From contig CAMEBJ010000043.1 of the NCBI GenBank assembly GCA_945912085.1, forward strand, positions 1-8,602: a stretch of DNA of 8,602 nucleotides, written 5' to 3'. Shown one piece after another: positions 1 through 5,896 of the stretch. A program made the translations under genes and the position numbers. The stretch is from an uncultured Bacteroidales bacterium (lineage in GTDB: Bacteria; Bacteroidota; Bacteroidia; Bacteroidales; UBA932). Every line of letters starts with the position of its first letter. The stretch's first letter is position 1. A model generated the notes under the pieces. It did not search any database and was not told the DNA's origin. It saw nothing but the letters and a program-made list of their open reading frames with translations.

Positions 1-808
1 AACGGCCCGGCTCCACATGGACCTGCTGGTCAGGTCTGCGGACCAGTTTCTCCGAGATGATCCTGAACCAGTTCCGGAAATCCGGAACAGGGCAGCCGTC
101 AGGGTCGTCATAATCCACTCCCAGACCGCCTCCGAGATTGATGTTCTTCACCTCCAGGCCTCTGGACTCAAACCAGGAAACAATCTGCGCAGCCCTCTCA
201 CATTCAAGGGAATAGACCGGCTCCACATCCGTTATCTGAGAACCGATGTGAAAATGAAGCCCAGTGAAATCCACATTGGGACACCTCCCGAGCATGCTGA
301 CAAGAGCCTCGAACTCGTGAGGGGATATTCCGAACTTGTTCTCACAGGTCCCAGTGGTGATGTAGGCGTGGGTGTGGGCATCTATGTCGGGATTGATGCG
401 GACACTTACCCTTGCACGAAGCCCCAGACGGGAGGCCATTGCATTGAGAATGAATATTTCCTGAAGCGACTCGCAGTTGAACATTCCGATTCCGGCCTTC
501 AGGGCGTCATATATTTCCCTGTCGGTCTTACCCACCCCGGCAAAGACGATGTCTTCCGGAGAGAAACCGCATTCCAGCGAACGCGCAACTTCATTTCCAC
601 TGACGCAGTCAGCACCCAGACCACAGGAACTGATATATTCCAGAATCCTCCGCTCGACATTCGCCTTGACGGCATAATGAGCTTTGACTCCATATTTCTC
701 CGACATCACAACTACCTGTCCCACAGTCTCTCGGAGTATGTCCATATCATAAAACCAGAAGGGAGTCCCCACCTTGTCAAAGAATTCTATGCGGCCAGTG
801 TCAAACAT
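1..808 (-). CDS. lysA: Diaminopimelate decarboxylase, partial (C-terminus beyond left edge)
   Basis: Converts meso-diaminopimelate to L-lysine and CO2, the last step of lysine synthesis; a cytosolic PLP enzyme of the alanine-racemase-fold (group IV) decarboxylases. The 269 visible residues begin MFDTGRIEFF, then TPFWFYD, then the PLP-lysine motif YAVKAN (K48). GLHFHIGSQ, the glycine-rich phosphate loop GGGLG and the HVEPGR motif at the window edge follow in the expected order. This arrangement is typical of LysA rather than of carboxynorspermidine decarboxylase. About one third of a usual 390-420-residue protein lies outside the window. The start at 808 is the first ATG of the conserved N-terminus and lies next to AT-rich DNA; no Shine-Dalgarno is visible, as is normal in this phylum. 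The gene is divergent from the deoxyhypusine-synthase-like gene and shares its intergenic region. Confidence 0.95.
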   Translation of the reverse strand, partial: MFDTGRIEFFDKVGTPFWFYDMDILRETVGQVVVMSEKYGVKAHYAVKANVERRILEYISSCGLGADCVSGNEVARSLECGFSPEDIVFAGVGKTDREIYDALKAGIGMFNCESLQEIFILNAMASRLGLRARVSVRINPDIDAHTHAYITTGTCENKFGISPHEFEALVSMLGRCPNVDFTGLHFHIGSQITDVEPVYSLECERAAQIVSWFESRGLEVKNINLGGGLGVDYDDPDGCPVPDFRNWFRIISEKLVRRPDQQVHVEPGR

Positions 809-843
809 ATTTTGAAGTCAAAACAAATAATTGGTCAAAACGG

Positions 844-875
844 TTGCAAAAATAGGGAAAAATTCGCTAATTTCG
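844..875 (+). promoter_or_regulatory. Candidate Bacteroides-type promoter for the plus-strand gene cluster
   Basis: TTG at 844-846 is followed after 21 nt by TAATTTCG at 868-875, one mismatch from the -7 consensus TAnnTTTG. Transcription would start near 882 and leave a leader of about 40 nt before the ATG at 923. It overlaps the candidate lysA -7 box on the other strand, so the two promoters would interfere with each other. This is a motif match only. Confidence 0.4.
847..854 (-). promoter_or_regulatory. Candidate -7 element for lysA
   Basis: Read on the minus strand this is TATTTTTG, a full match to the Bacteroides -7 consensus TAnnTTTG, about 40 nt before the lysA ATG. No matching -33 TTG is present at the usual 19-21 nt further upstream, so the call rests on one box in AT-rich DNA. 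Confidence 0.35.
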
Positions 876-879
876 CGGC

Positions 880-896
880 TCTATATAAAATATAGA
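880..896. repeat. Short AT-rich inverted repeat in the divergent promoter region
   Basis: TCTATAT (880-886) and ATATAGA (890-896) are perfect inverted arms of 7 bp around the spacer AAA. The repeat sits just downstream of the candidate plus-strand promoter, where an operator could lie. Such palindromes also arise by chance in AT-rich DNA, and no known operator is recognised. Confidence 0.4.
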
Positions 897-922
897 CAAA
901 TTAAAGTGTTTTATTAAGTTTG

Positions 923-1903
923 ATGAAAATGGAAAAAGGACCTATTTCGCAATTTATTACGCACCATTATCGCCATTTCAACTCTGCCGCCCTCGTTGAC
1001 GCAGCAAAGGCTTACGACGAGCATATGAACAAAGGCGGAAAGATGATGCTGGCAATGGCAGGTGCAATGAGCACCGCCGAAATCGGACTCTCGCTTGCCG
1101 AGATGATTCGTCAGGACAAGATTCAGATTGTCTCCTGTTCTGCAAACAACCTTGAAGAGGACATTATGAACCTCGTGGCTCACAACCACTACTACAGGGT
1201 TCCCTACTATAGAGACCTTACCCCTGCACAGGAAAAGGAGTTGCTTGACAATCACTACAACCGTGTGACCGACACCTGCATCCCTGAGGAGGAGGCTTTC
1301 CGCCGTCTGGAGAAACACCTCGTTGACATCTGGAAGGAGATGAAGGCAACGGGCGAGAGGCTTTTCCCTTGGGAGGTAATCTACAAGCTCATCCGCAGCG
1401 GTGTCCTCGAGCAGTACTACGAGATTGACCCTAAGGACAGCTGGGTTCTGGCAGCCTGCGAGAAAAACATTCCTATTGTGGTTCCTGCCTGGGAGGACTG
1501 CACCACCGCAAACATCTTCACAGCACACTGCATCAGGGGAGAATTCGAGACCTCGATGATCAAGAACGGAATCGAGACAATGATTTTCCTCACCGAATGG
1601 TACCGCGAGAACTGCGGAGGACAGGGAGTGGGATTCTTCCAGATTGGCGGCGGTACCGCCGGTGACTTCCCGATTTGCGTAGTTCCTATGATGGCTCAGG
1701 ACCTTGAATGGCCGGATGTTCCGCTCTGGGCATATTTCTGCCAGATTTCGGACTGTACAACTTCCTACGGATCATATTCCGGAGCCGTTCCGAACGAGAA
1801 AATCACCTGGGGAAAACTTGATGTGGACACTCCTCGCTTCATTGTGGAGTCAGACGCAACCATCGTTGCCCCTCTGATCTTCTCCTATGTTCTGGGATGG
1901 TAA
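923..1903 (+). CDS. Deoxyhypusine-synthase-like protein
   Basis: NAD-dependent enzyme of the deoxyhypusine synthase superfamily, 326 residues. True DHS moves an aminobutyl group from spermidine to eIF5A, which bacteria lack. Bacterial homologues are thought to act on small polyamines (for example homospermidine formation), but the exact reaction here is unknown. Seen: an N-terminal segment GPISQFITHHYRHFNSAALVDAA, shown here only by its position at residues 6-28; GAMSTAEIGLSLAEMI; LEEDIMNLVAH; QIGGGTAGDFPI near residues 240-251; and the catalytic-lysine motif TWGK (K298) followed by SDAT (D311). The lysine, the preceding Glu (E292) and D311 match human K329, E323 and D342. Pocket residues equivalent to human H288, D313 and D316 appear changed. 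ATG 923 is chosen; ATG 929 (MEKGPIS) is equally possible, and an upstream TTG at 920 is less likely. First gene of a close plus-strand series. Confidence 0.9.
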   Translation: MKMEKGPISQFITHHYRHFNSAALVDAAKAYDEHMNKGGKMMLAMAGAMSTAEIGLSLAEMIRQDKIQIVSCSANNLEEDIMNLVAHNHYYRVPYYRDLTPAQEKELLDNHYNRVTDTCIPEEEAFRRLEKHLVDIWKEMKATGERLFPWEVIYKLIRSGVLEQYYEIDPKDSWVLAACEKNIPIVVPAWEDCTTANIFTAHCIRGEFETSMIKNGIETMIFLTEWYRENCGGQGVGFFQIGGGTAGDFPICVVPMMAQDLEWPDVPLWAYFCQISDCTTSYGSYSGAVPNEKITWGKLDVDTPRFIVESDATIVAPLIFSYVLGW

Positions 1904-1913
1904 CAACCACAGC

Positions 1914-1927
1914 GAAGCATCAGCTTC
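1914..1927. repeat. Small hairpin between the DHS-like and AraC-type genes
   Basis: GAAGC (1914-1918) and GCTTC (1923-1927) are inverted arms of 5 bp with loop ATCA. They lie in the only 36 nt between the two genes. No T-run follows, so this is not a convincing terminator; at most it is a weak processing or attenuation structure. Confidence 0.25.
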
Positions 1928-1939
1928 ACACCAAAAGAG

Positions 1940-3112
1940 ATGGATTTCTTAACCGACCTTACTGACATAAGAACAATTCAATGGCTGGCATGCACGGACT
2001 CGTGTATGCTGGCCTTCGTTTTGATGCTGATAAAAGTTCCGCAGACCGAATACTCCCGGAAAATCAGCAATGCCAAGACAACAATCGCAATCTCGTTCCT
2101 GCTGTGCTTCTTTATGATGGGGCTGACGCTCCACTACTACGACGCAGTCTGGAACTATGTGCAGTTCTCGTCCTTCACAATGCTGACCGCAGCGATGTTC
2201 TCTTCCCTGGCGATGTCCTACTCGATGATCAACCTCCTGGATGACCACAAAATCCCGGCACAGACATTCATTGTCAACACTTTCCTTGCTGCCGTAACCT
2301 GCTTTGTGCTTCTGAATTCCTCATTCAGCGACAATGCCCTCCAGAGGAACCTGTCCCTGGCGGTGACCATTCTGGTCTTCATCAGCCAGAGCATCTGGTT
2401 CATCATCCTTTTTGACAAGACCTACAAGAAGACCCTCAAGGCCCTCGAGAGTTACTACGATGAGAGCGAGGAGCACAAGGTGAAATGGATCAAGTTCTGT
2501 TACATCATTGCGATGCTCACCAATATGTTCCTTCTGGTGTATATGCTACTTCCGAATATGTTCCTGAAGGTTTACATCGTCTGGTACATCATTTTTATGC
2601 TCTACTTCACCGTGAACTTCATTTCATTCATCGGAAGCCACAAAATCGTGCTGGATGCCTTCGCGCACAAGGTTCTTTCAGGAGAAAGCATATTTGTGAC
2701 GAAGAATTCCAAGCAGAAGAGCGCAAAGGAAGAGCTTGAATCCAACAAGAGACTGAGAGACAAGGAGTTCAAGATCCTCCAGGAAAACATTGACAGGTGG
2801 GTGGAAGAAAAAAAGTACAGGGAATATGACAAAACCCGTGAGCAGATTGCCCACGAACTTGGTACCACCAGGGATGTGCTTCAGCTCTTCTTCACCACAG
2901 TTATCAAGGAAGATTTCAGAAGCTGGAGGACAGCCCTGCGCATCAACGACGCAAAGAGAATGCTGCTCGAGAACAAGGACACCTCAACAAACATCATCGG
3001 GGAGACTTGCGGCTTCAGCGACCGTTCCAACTTCCACAGCCAGTTCAGCAAATCCGTAGGATGCTCTCCGAAAAAATGGAGGGAAACCGACGGACATCCC
3101 GAACTGCTTTGA
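1940..3112 (+). CDS. Membrane-anchored AraC-family transcriptional regulator
   Basis: A 390-residue protein with a membrane sensor half and a DNA-binding tail. Hydrophobic segments are visible at about 17-33, 47-66, 76-98, 108-126, 138-158, 184-204 and 208-231, so seven helices are likely; the C-terminus must be cytoplasmic to bind DNA. A charged Lys/Glu-rich linker (about 245-292) leads to a two-helix-turn-helix AraC domain. The first HTH is near 299-318 (REQIAHELGTTRDVL); the second is near 350-372 with the family signature CGFSDRSNFHSQF and the closing GCSPKKWRE. Such membrane AraC proteins occur in Bacteroidota and are presumed to respond to signals at the membrane; ligand and targets are unknown. 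ATG 1940 lies 36 nt after the DHS-like gene, and the next gene starts 18 nt after its stop, which suggests joint transcription and possibly control of its neighbours. Confidence 0.9.
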   Translation: MDFLTDLTDIRTIQWLACTDSCMLAFVLMLIKVPQTEYSRKISNAKTTIAISFLLCFFMMGLTLHYYDAVWNYVQFSSFTMLTAAMFSSLAMSYSMINLLDDHKIPAQTFIVNTFLAAVTCFVLLNSSFSDNALQRNLSLAVTILVFISQSIWFIILFDKTYKKTLKALESYYDESEEHKVKWIKFCYIIAMLTNMFLLVYMLLPNMFLKVYIVWYIIFMLYFTVNFISFIGSHKIVLDAFAHKVLSGESIFVTKNSKQKSAKEELESNKRLRDKEFKILQENIDRWVEEKKYREYDKTREQIAHELGTTRDVLQLFFTTVIKEDFRSWRTALRINDAKRMLLENKDTSTNIIGETCGFSDRSNFHSQFSKSVGCSPKKWRETDGHPELL

Positions 3113-3130
3113 CAATTGGCGACCACGACA

Positions 3131-3481
3131 ATGAGAATCAAATCTGAATACAGAGATCTTGCCGGTGCCGCAGTCTGGGACATCGTTGTGGAGTATGTAA
3201 AGTCGCACGGCTCATTCACTTCCGTCACGGGCATCACCTACAGCGCCACCTTCGTCGGAAGCTGCATCTTCGTCAAGGGAGGCACTCCGGGCACAAAAAG
3301 GGCTGTCGAGGGAGAATACCTCACTGGCAAGGACTTTGTCAGGGCCTACGATGCCATCAAGTCGTGGGACTTCATAAATGTCTCTCAGGTAAAGCCATAC
3401 ATCAAACGTCAACAAACTCCGTTCATCGGCCTGCTGGTCAGTGCCGGGATAATGGAGGAAGACACAAAATTATTTGATTGA
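3131..3481 (+). CDS. Unknown protein of 116 residues
   Basis: I do not recognise the family. The protein starts MRIKSEYRDLAG and shows a likely helix (DLAGAAVWDIVVEYVKSHG, residues 9-27), a mixed middle part with SFTSVTGITY and FVKGGTPGTKR, a second likely helix (GKDFVRAYDAIKSWDF) and the end PFIGLLVSAGIMEED. There is no signal peptide, membrane helix or metal-binding cluster, so it is probably cytosolic. Basic and aromatic residues around KPYIKRQQTPF leave nucleic-acid or protein binding possible, which is a guess. ATG 3131 is preferred; an in-frame TTG at 3116 would add five residues (MATTT) and leave only 3 nt after the AraC stop. Its stop lies 2 nt before the next ATG, so coupled translation with both neighbours is likely. 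Codon use looks like that of the surrounding genes. Confidence 0.75.
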   Translation: MRIKSEYRDLAGAAVWDIVVEYVKSHGSFTSVTGITYSATFVGSCIFVKGGTPGTKRAVEGEYLTGKDFVRAYDAIKSWDFINVSQVKPYIKRQQTPFIGLLVSAGIMEEDTKLFD

Positions 3482-3483
3482 AA

Positions 3484-3867
3484 ATGAAAAGGAAAATCTT
3501 TTTCTGGACCTCAGCCATTCTGGTCCTCATCCTGGCAGGATTTGTTTTCTTCAGGTTCTTCTTCGTCTTCGGAGAAGGCGTAAAGGCCGGAGAGCTTAAT
3601 TTTGTGGTTTACAAGGGATATGTGTTCAAGACCTACGAAGGCAGGCTCATCCAGGCGGGGTTTCGCGGCAACAATAGCACCAAGACCGGAGCTCCTGCAG
3701 TGCAGTCCTACGAATTCGATTTCTCAGTGACCGACAAGGCAATCGCTGATTCCCTGATGAGATGTGCGGGAAAGACCGTGGAGCTGAGTTACAAGGAGTA
3801 TCTCGGAGTGCTGCCATGGAGGGGAAAACAGAAATATGTGGTTGACGGAATCCTCGCCGTCCACTGA
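3484..3867 (+). CDS. Small membrane-anchored protein (family often mislabelled 6-phosphogluconate dehydrogenase)
   Basis: A 127-residue protein starting MKRKIFFW with one strong hydrophobic stretch (about residues 5-29), which is either an uncleaved anchor or a signal peptide. The rest, about 95 residues, is predicted outside the cytoplasm and looks beta-rich: FGEGVKAGELNFVVYKGYVFKTYEGRL lies at residues 28-54, followed by SYEFDFSV, VELSYKEYLGVLPWRGKQKYVVDGI. From memory, short Bacteroidota proteins with the same GEG.(K/R)AG.L...KG.VFKTYEG and LPWRG pattern are widely labelled '6-phosphogluconate dehydrogenase'. Nothing here supports that name: there is no nucleotide-binding fold, and a real enzyme is about 470 residues. 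The function is unknown. ATG 3484 is chosen; TTG at 3478 would overlap the upstream stop and add MK. It lies between the unknown gene (2 nt) and the peptidase gene (32 nt). Confidence 0.8.
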   Translation: MKRKIFFWTSAILVLILAGFVFFRFFFVFGEGVKAGELNFVVYKGYVFKTYEGRLIQAGFRGNNSTKTGAPAVQSYEFDFSVTDKAIADSLMRCAGKTVELSYKEYLGVLPWRGKQKYVVDGILAVH

Positions 3868-3899
3868 CGGGGAACAAATCAGAATTCCATTGGACAATT

Positions 3900-5882
3900 A
3901 TGAAAAAAACAGCATTTGTTACGGCAATGCTGGCATTTTCCTATGCCTGCCTTGCCGCGAATTTTTCCGGCAGTTACATTGGTGACGCCATTGCAAACTT
4001 TCCGGGAGACACCCTGAAGGTTCGTTCTGCCAACGATGGAGAAAGAATGCTCACTATGAAGGAGACCATTCTTTCCCGTGAGCTCAATCCAAGGACATCC
4101 TTCTGGAAATGGGAAAGAAAAGGAAAGGGATATGAACCAGTCCGGGCCGAAAGAAGCGTTCCTTCTGAGCCTTCCGGACTTTTTGCCTTCACGCAGGATG
4201 GCGGGTTGTACCTGCATCTGAATGACAGCACCACCGTGCCTGTGGCCCTGCCCGAAAGCGGAGACATAGTTTACGGCAACTACGTGAGCCGCAATGAGTT
4301 CGGAATTGAAGACGGAATCTTCTGGTCACCGGACAGCACAAAGATTGCATTCTACAGAAAGGACGAAAGCCGCGTAGCCGACTTCCCTCTGCTTGACATC
4401 ACGGCCCCACACGGAGTTCTGAAAAGCATAAAATACCCGATGACGGGAACCCCTTCGGAAATTCTGAGGCTCTGCATCTATGACATCGCCACTGCAGACA
4501 CCCTGCACATCAAGGCAGACGATTTCGGGGCGGACAGGTACCTGACGGGAATAACCTGGGCCCCGGACAGCAGGAGGATTTACGTACAGGTGCTTGACAG
4601 GAGCCAGAAACACCTCAGGCTCAATATGTACGACCCATCAGACGGACACCTTGTCAGAACCCTGCTGACCGAGGACAACGACAAATATGTCGAACCGCTC
4701 GACCCTCTGTATTTCCTGAAAGGAGACTCCGGGAGATTTCTCTACAGGACGGCCAACAGGGACCTCTGGAGAAACCTCTACCTTTGCGACACCCTCGGGA
4801 GCATCAGAAGGCTGACAGCTGTGGATGCAGATGTTAAATATCTCGGAAATGACGGGAAATCAGTCTATTACACCTCAGCCGAGGTGTCCCCTGTCGAGAA
4901 CCACCTCTTCAGGCAGGACATCCGTTCCGGCCGCAGGACAAGGCTCACCAAGGCATCCGGATGGCACCATATTTCGTTGAGTCCCGACTTCCGCCAGTTC
5001 CTCGACATCTGGAGCGATGCGAGGACACCTTACGTTACCGACCAGTGTTCGACCGACGGGAAATCACGCCGCAACCTTGAGCGGGCCGAAGACCCGACCA
5101 GTGAATATGCCTATACAGCGATCATTCTCGGAAAGGTCAGGAGCGCGGACGGGAAATACGACAACTACTACCGTCTCGTGCTTCCGAAGGACTTCGACCC
5201 GCAGAAGAAATATCCTCTGATTCACTATGTCTATGGCGGGCCACATTCGCAGATGGTCAGGGACACCTGGGGAGCGGAACTCCGCAGGTGGGAGATGTAT
5301 ATGGCCCAGCGGGGGTGGATTGTCTATGTGCAAGACAACAGAGGGACCCAGAACAGGGGCCTTGAGTTCGAGCAGGAGATCCACGGACAATGCGGACAGG
5401 CAGAGATGGCAGACCAGATTGCCGGGCTTGGGGAACTGCTGAAGGAGCCGTGGGTTGACCGCGAAAGGGTTGGCATTCACGGCTGGAGCTACGGCGGTTT
5501 TATGACGATTTCCCTGCTGACCAATTACCCCGAGATCTACAAGGCTGGGGTTGCAGGAGGGCCTGTGATTGACTGGAAATGGTACGAGGTGATGTACGGA
5601 GAAAGGTATATGGGCACGCCGCAGGACAACCCTAAGGGCTATGCTCTGACAAGCCTGATTCCGAAGGCGGCCTCGCTGAGCCGGAAACTCCTCATCTGCC
5701 AGGGTGCAGTGGACCCGGTTGTCGTCTGGCAGAACAGCCTGAGTTTCGTCCAGGAATGCATCAACAACAATGTGCAGGTGGATTACTTCCCTTACCCGGT
5801 CGCAGAGCACAATATGTTCGGAATGGAGAGGGTGCATCTGATGGACAAGGTCACGGAATACTTCGACACCTGGGTGAAATAG
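3900..5882 (+). CDS. Exported S9 (DPP IV-like) prolyl oligopeptidase family peptidase
   Basis: A serine peptidase of 660 residues that probably removes N-terminal dipeptides (often X-Pro or X-Ala) from peptides in the periplasm. The N-terminus MKKTAFVTAMLAFSYACLAA is a signal peptide with likely cleavage after about residue 19; SYAC is a poor lipobox, so a lipoprotein is less likely. An N-terminal beta-propeller of the DPPIV_N type includes RNEFGIEDG (131-139), FWSPDS and AFYRKDES. The C-terminal hydrolase domain has YVYGGPHSQ, DNRGTQNRG, the nucleophile motif GWSYGG (S530), D605 in GAVDPV and H637 in AEHNMFG. The spacings (75 and 32 residues) are close to human DPP IV S630/D708/H740. It is somewhat shorter than the usual 700-760. 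The substrate-anchoring double Glu of DPP IV appears here as NE, so strict DPP IV specificity is not assured. Confidence 0.92.
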   Translation: MKKTAFVTAMLAFSYACLAANFSGSYIGDAIANFPGDTLKVRSANDGERMLTMKETILSRELNPRTSFWKWERKGKGYEPVRAERSVPSEPSGLFAFTQDGGLYLHLNDSTTVPVALPESGDIVYGNYVSRNEFGIEDGIFWSPDSTKIAFYRKDESRVADFPLLDITAPHGVLKSIKYPMTGTPSEILRLCIYDIATADTLHIKADDFGADRYLTGITWAPDSRRIYVQVLDRSQKHLRLNMYDPSDGHLVRTLLTEDNDKYVEPLDPLYFLKGDSGRFLYRTANRDLWRNLYLCDTLGSIRRLTAVDADVKYLGNDGKSVYYTSAEVSPVENHLFRQDIRSGRRTRLTKASGWHHISLSPDFRQFLDIWSDARTPYVTDQCSTDGKSRRNLERAEDPTSEYAYTAIILGKVRSADGKYDNYYRLVLPKDFDPQKKYPLIHYVYGGPHSQMVRDTWGAELRRWEMYMAQRGWIVYVQDNRGTQNRGLEFEQEIHGQCGQAEMADQIAGLGELLKEPWVDRERVGIHGWSYGGFMTISLLTNYPEIYKAGVAGGPVIDWKWYEVMYGERYMGTPQDNPKGYALTSLIPKAASLSRKLLICQGAVDPVVVWQNSLSFVQECINNNVQVDYFPYPVAEHNMFGMERVHLMDKVTEYFDTWVK

Positions 5883-5896
5883 GGTTATATTTAACA

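Noticed and set aside
17..895. Long plus-strand open frame (292 codons) over the lysA region
   Set aside because: It lies antisense to lysA, whose minus-strand translation shows all family motifs; the plus-strand product has no recognisable pattern.
915..922. TAAGTTTG, a perfect -7-like box directly before ATG 923
   Set aside because: Transcription would start inside the coding region (near 929) and no -33 box lies at the right distance; probably chance.
914..1528. Minus-strand open frame of 204 codons inside the DHS-like gene
   Set aside because: Antisense shadow of a strongly conserved coding frame, with no start context or family signature.
3868..3899. Gap before the peptidase gene as a possible terminator or promoter
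   Set aside because: Only 32 nt, with no stable hairpin, T-run or TAnnTTTG box.
5756..5896. In-frame upstream extension of sdaA (47 codons)
   Set aside because: It would overlap the conserved catalytic-His region of the peptidase gene, and the SdaA family N-terminus begins at ATG 5897.
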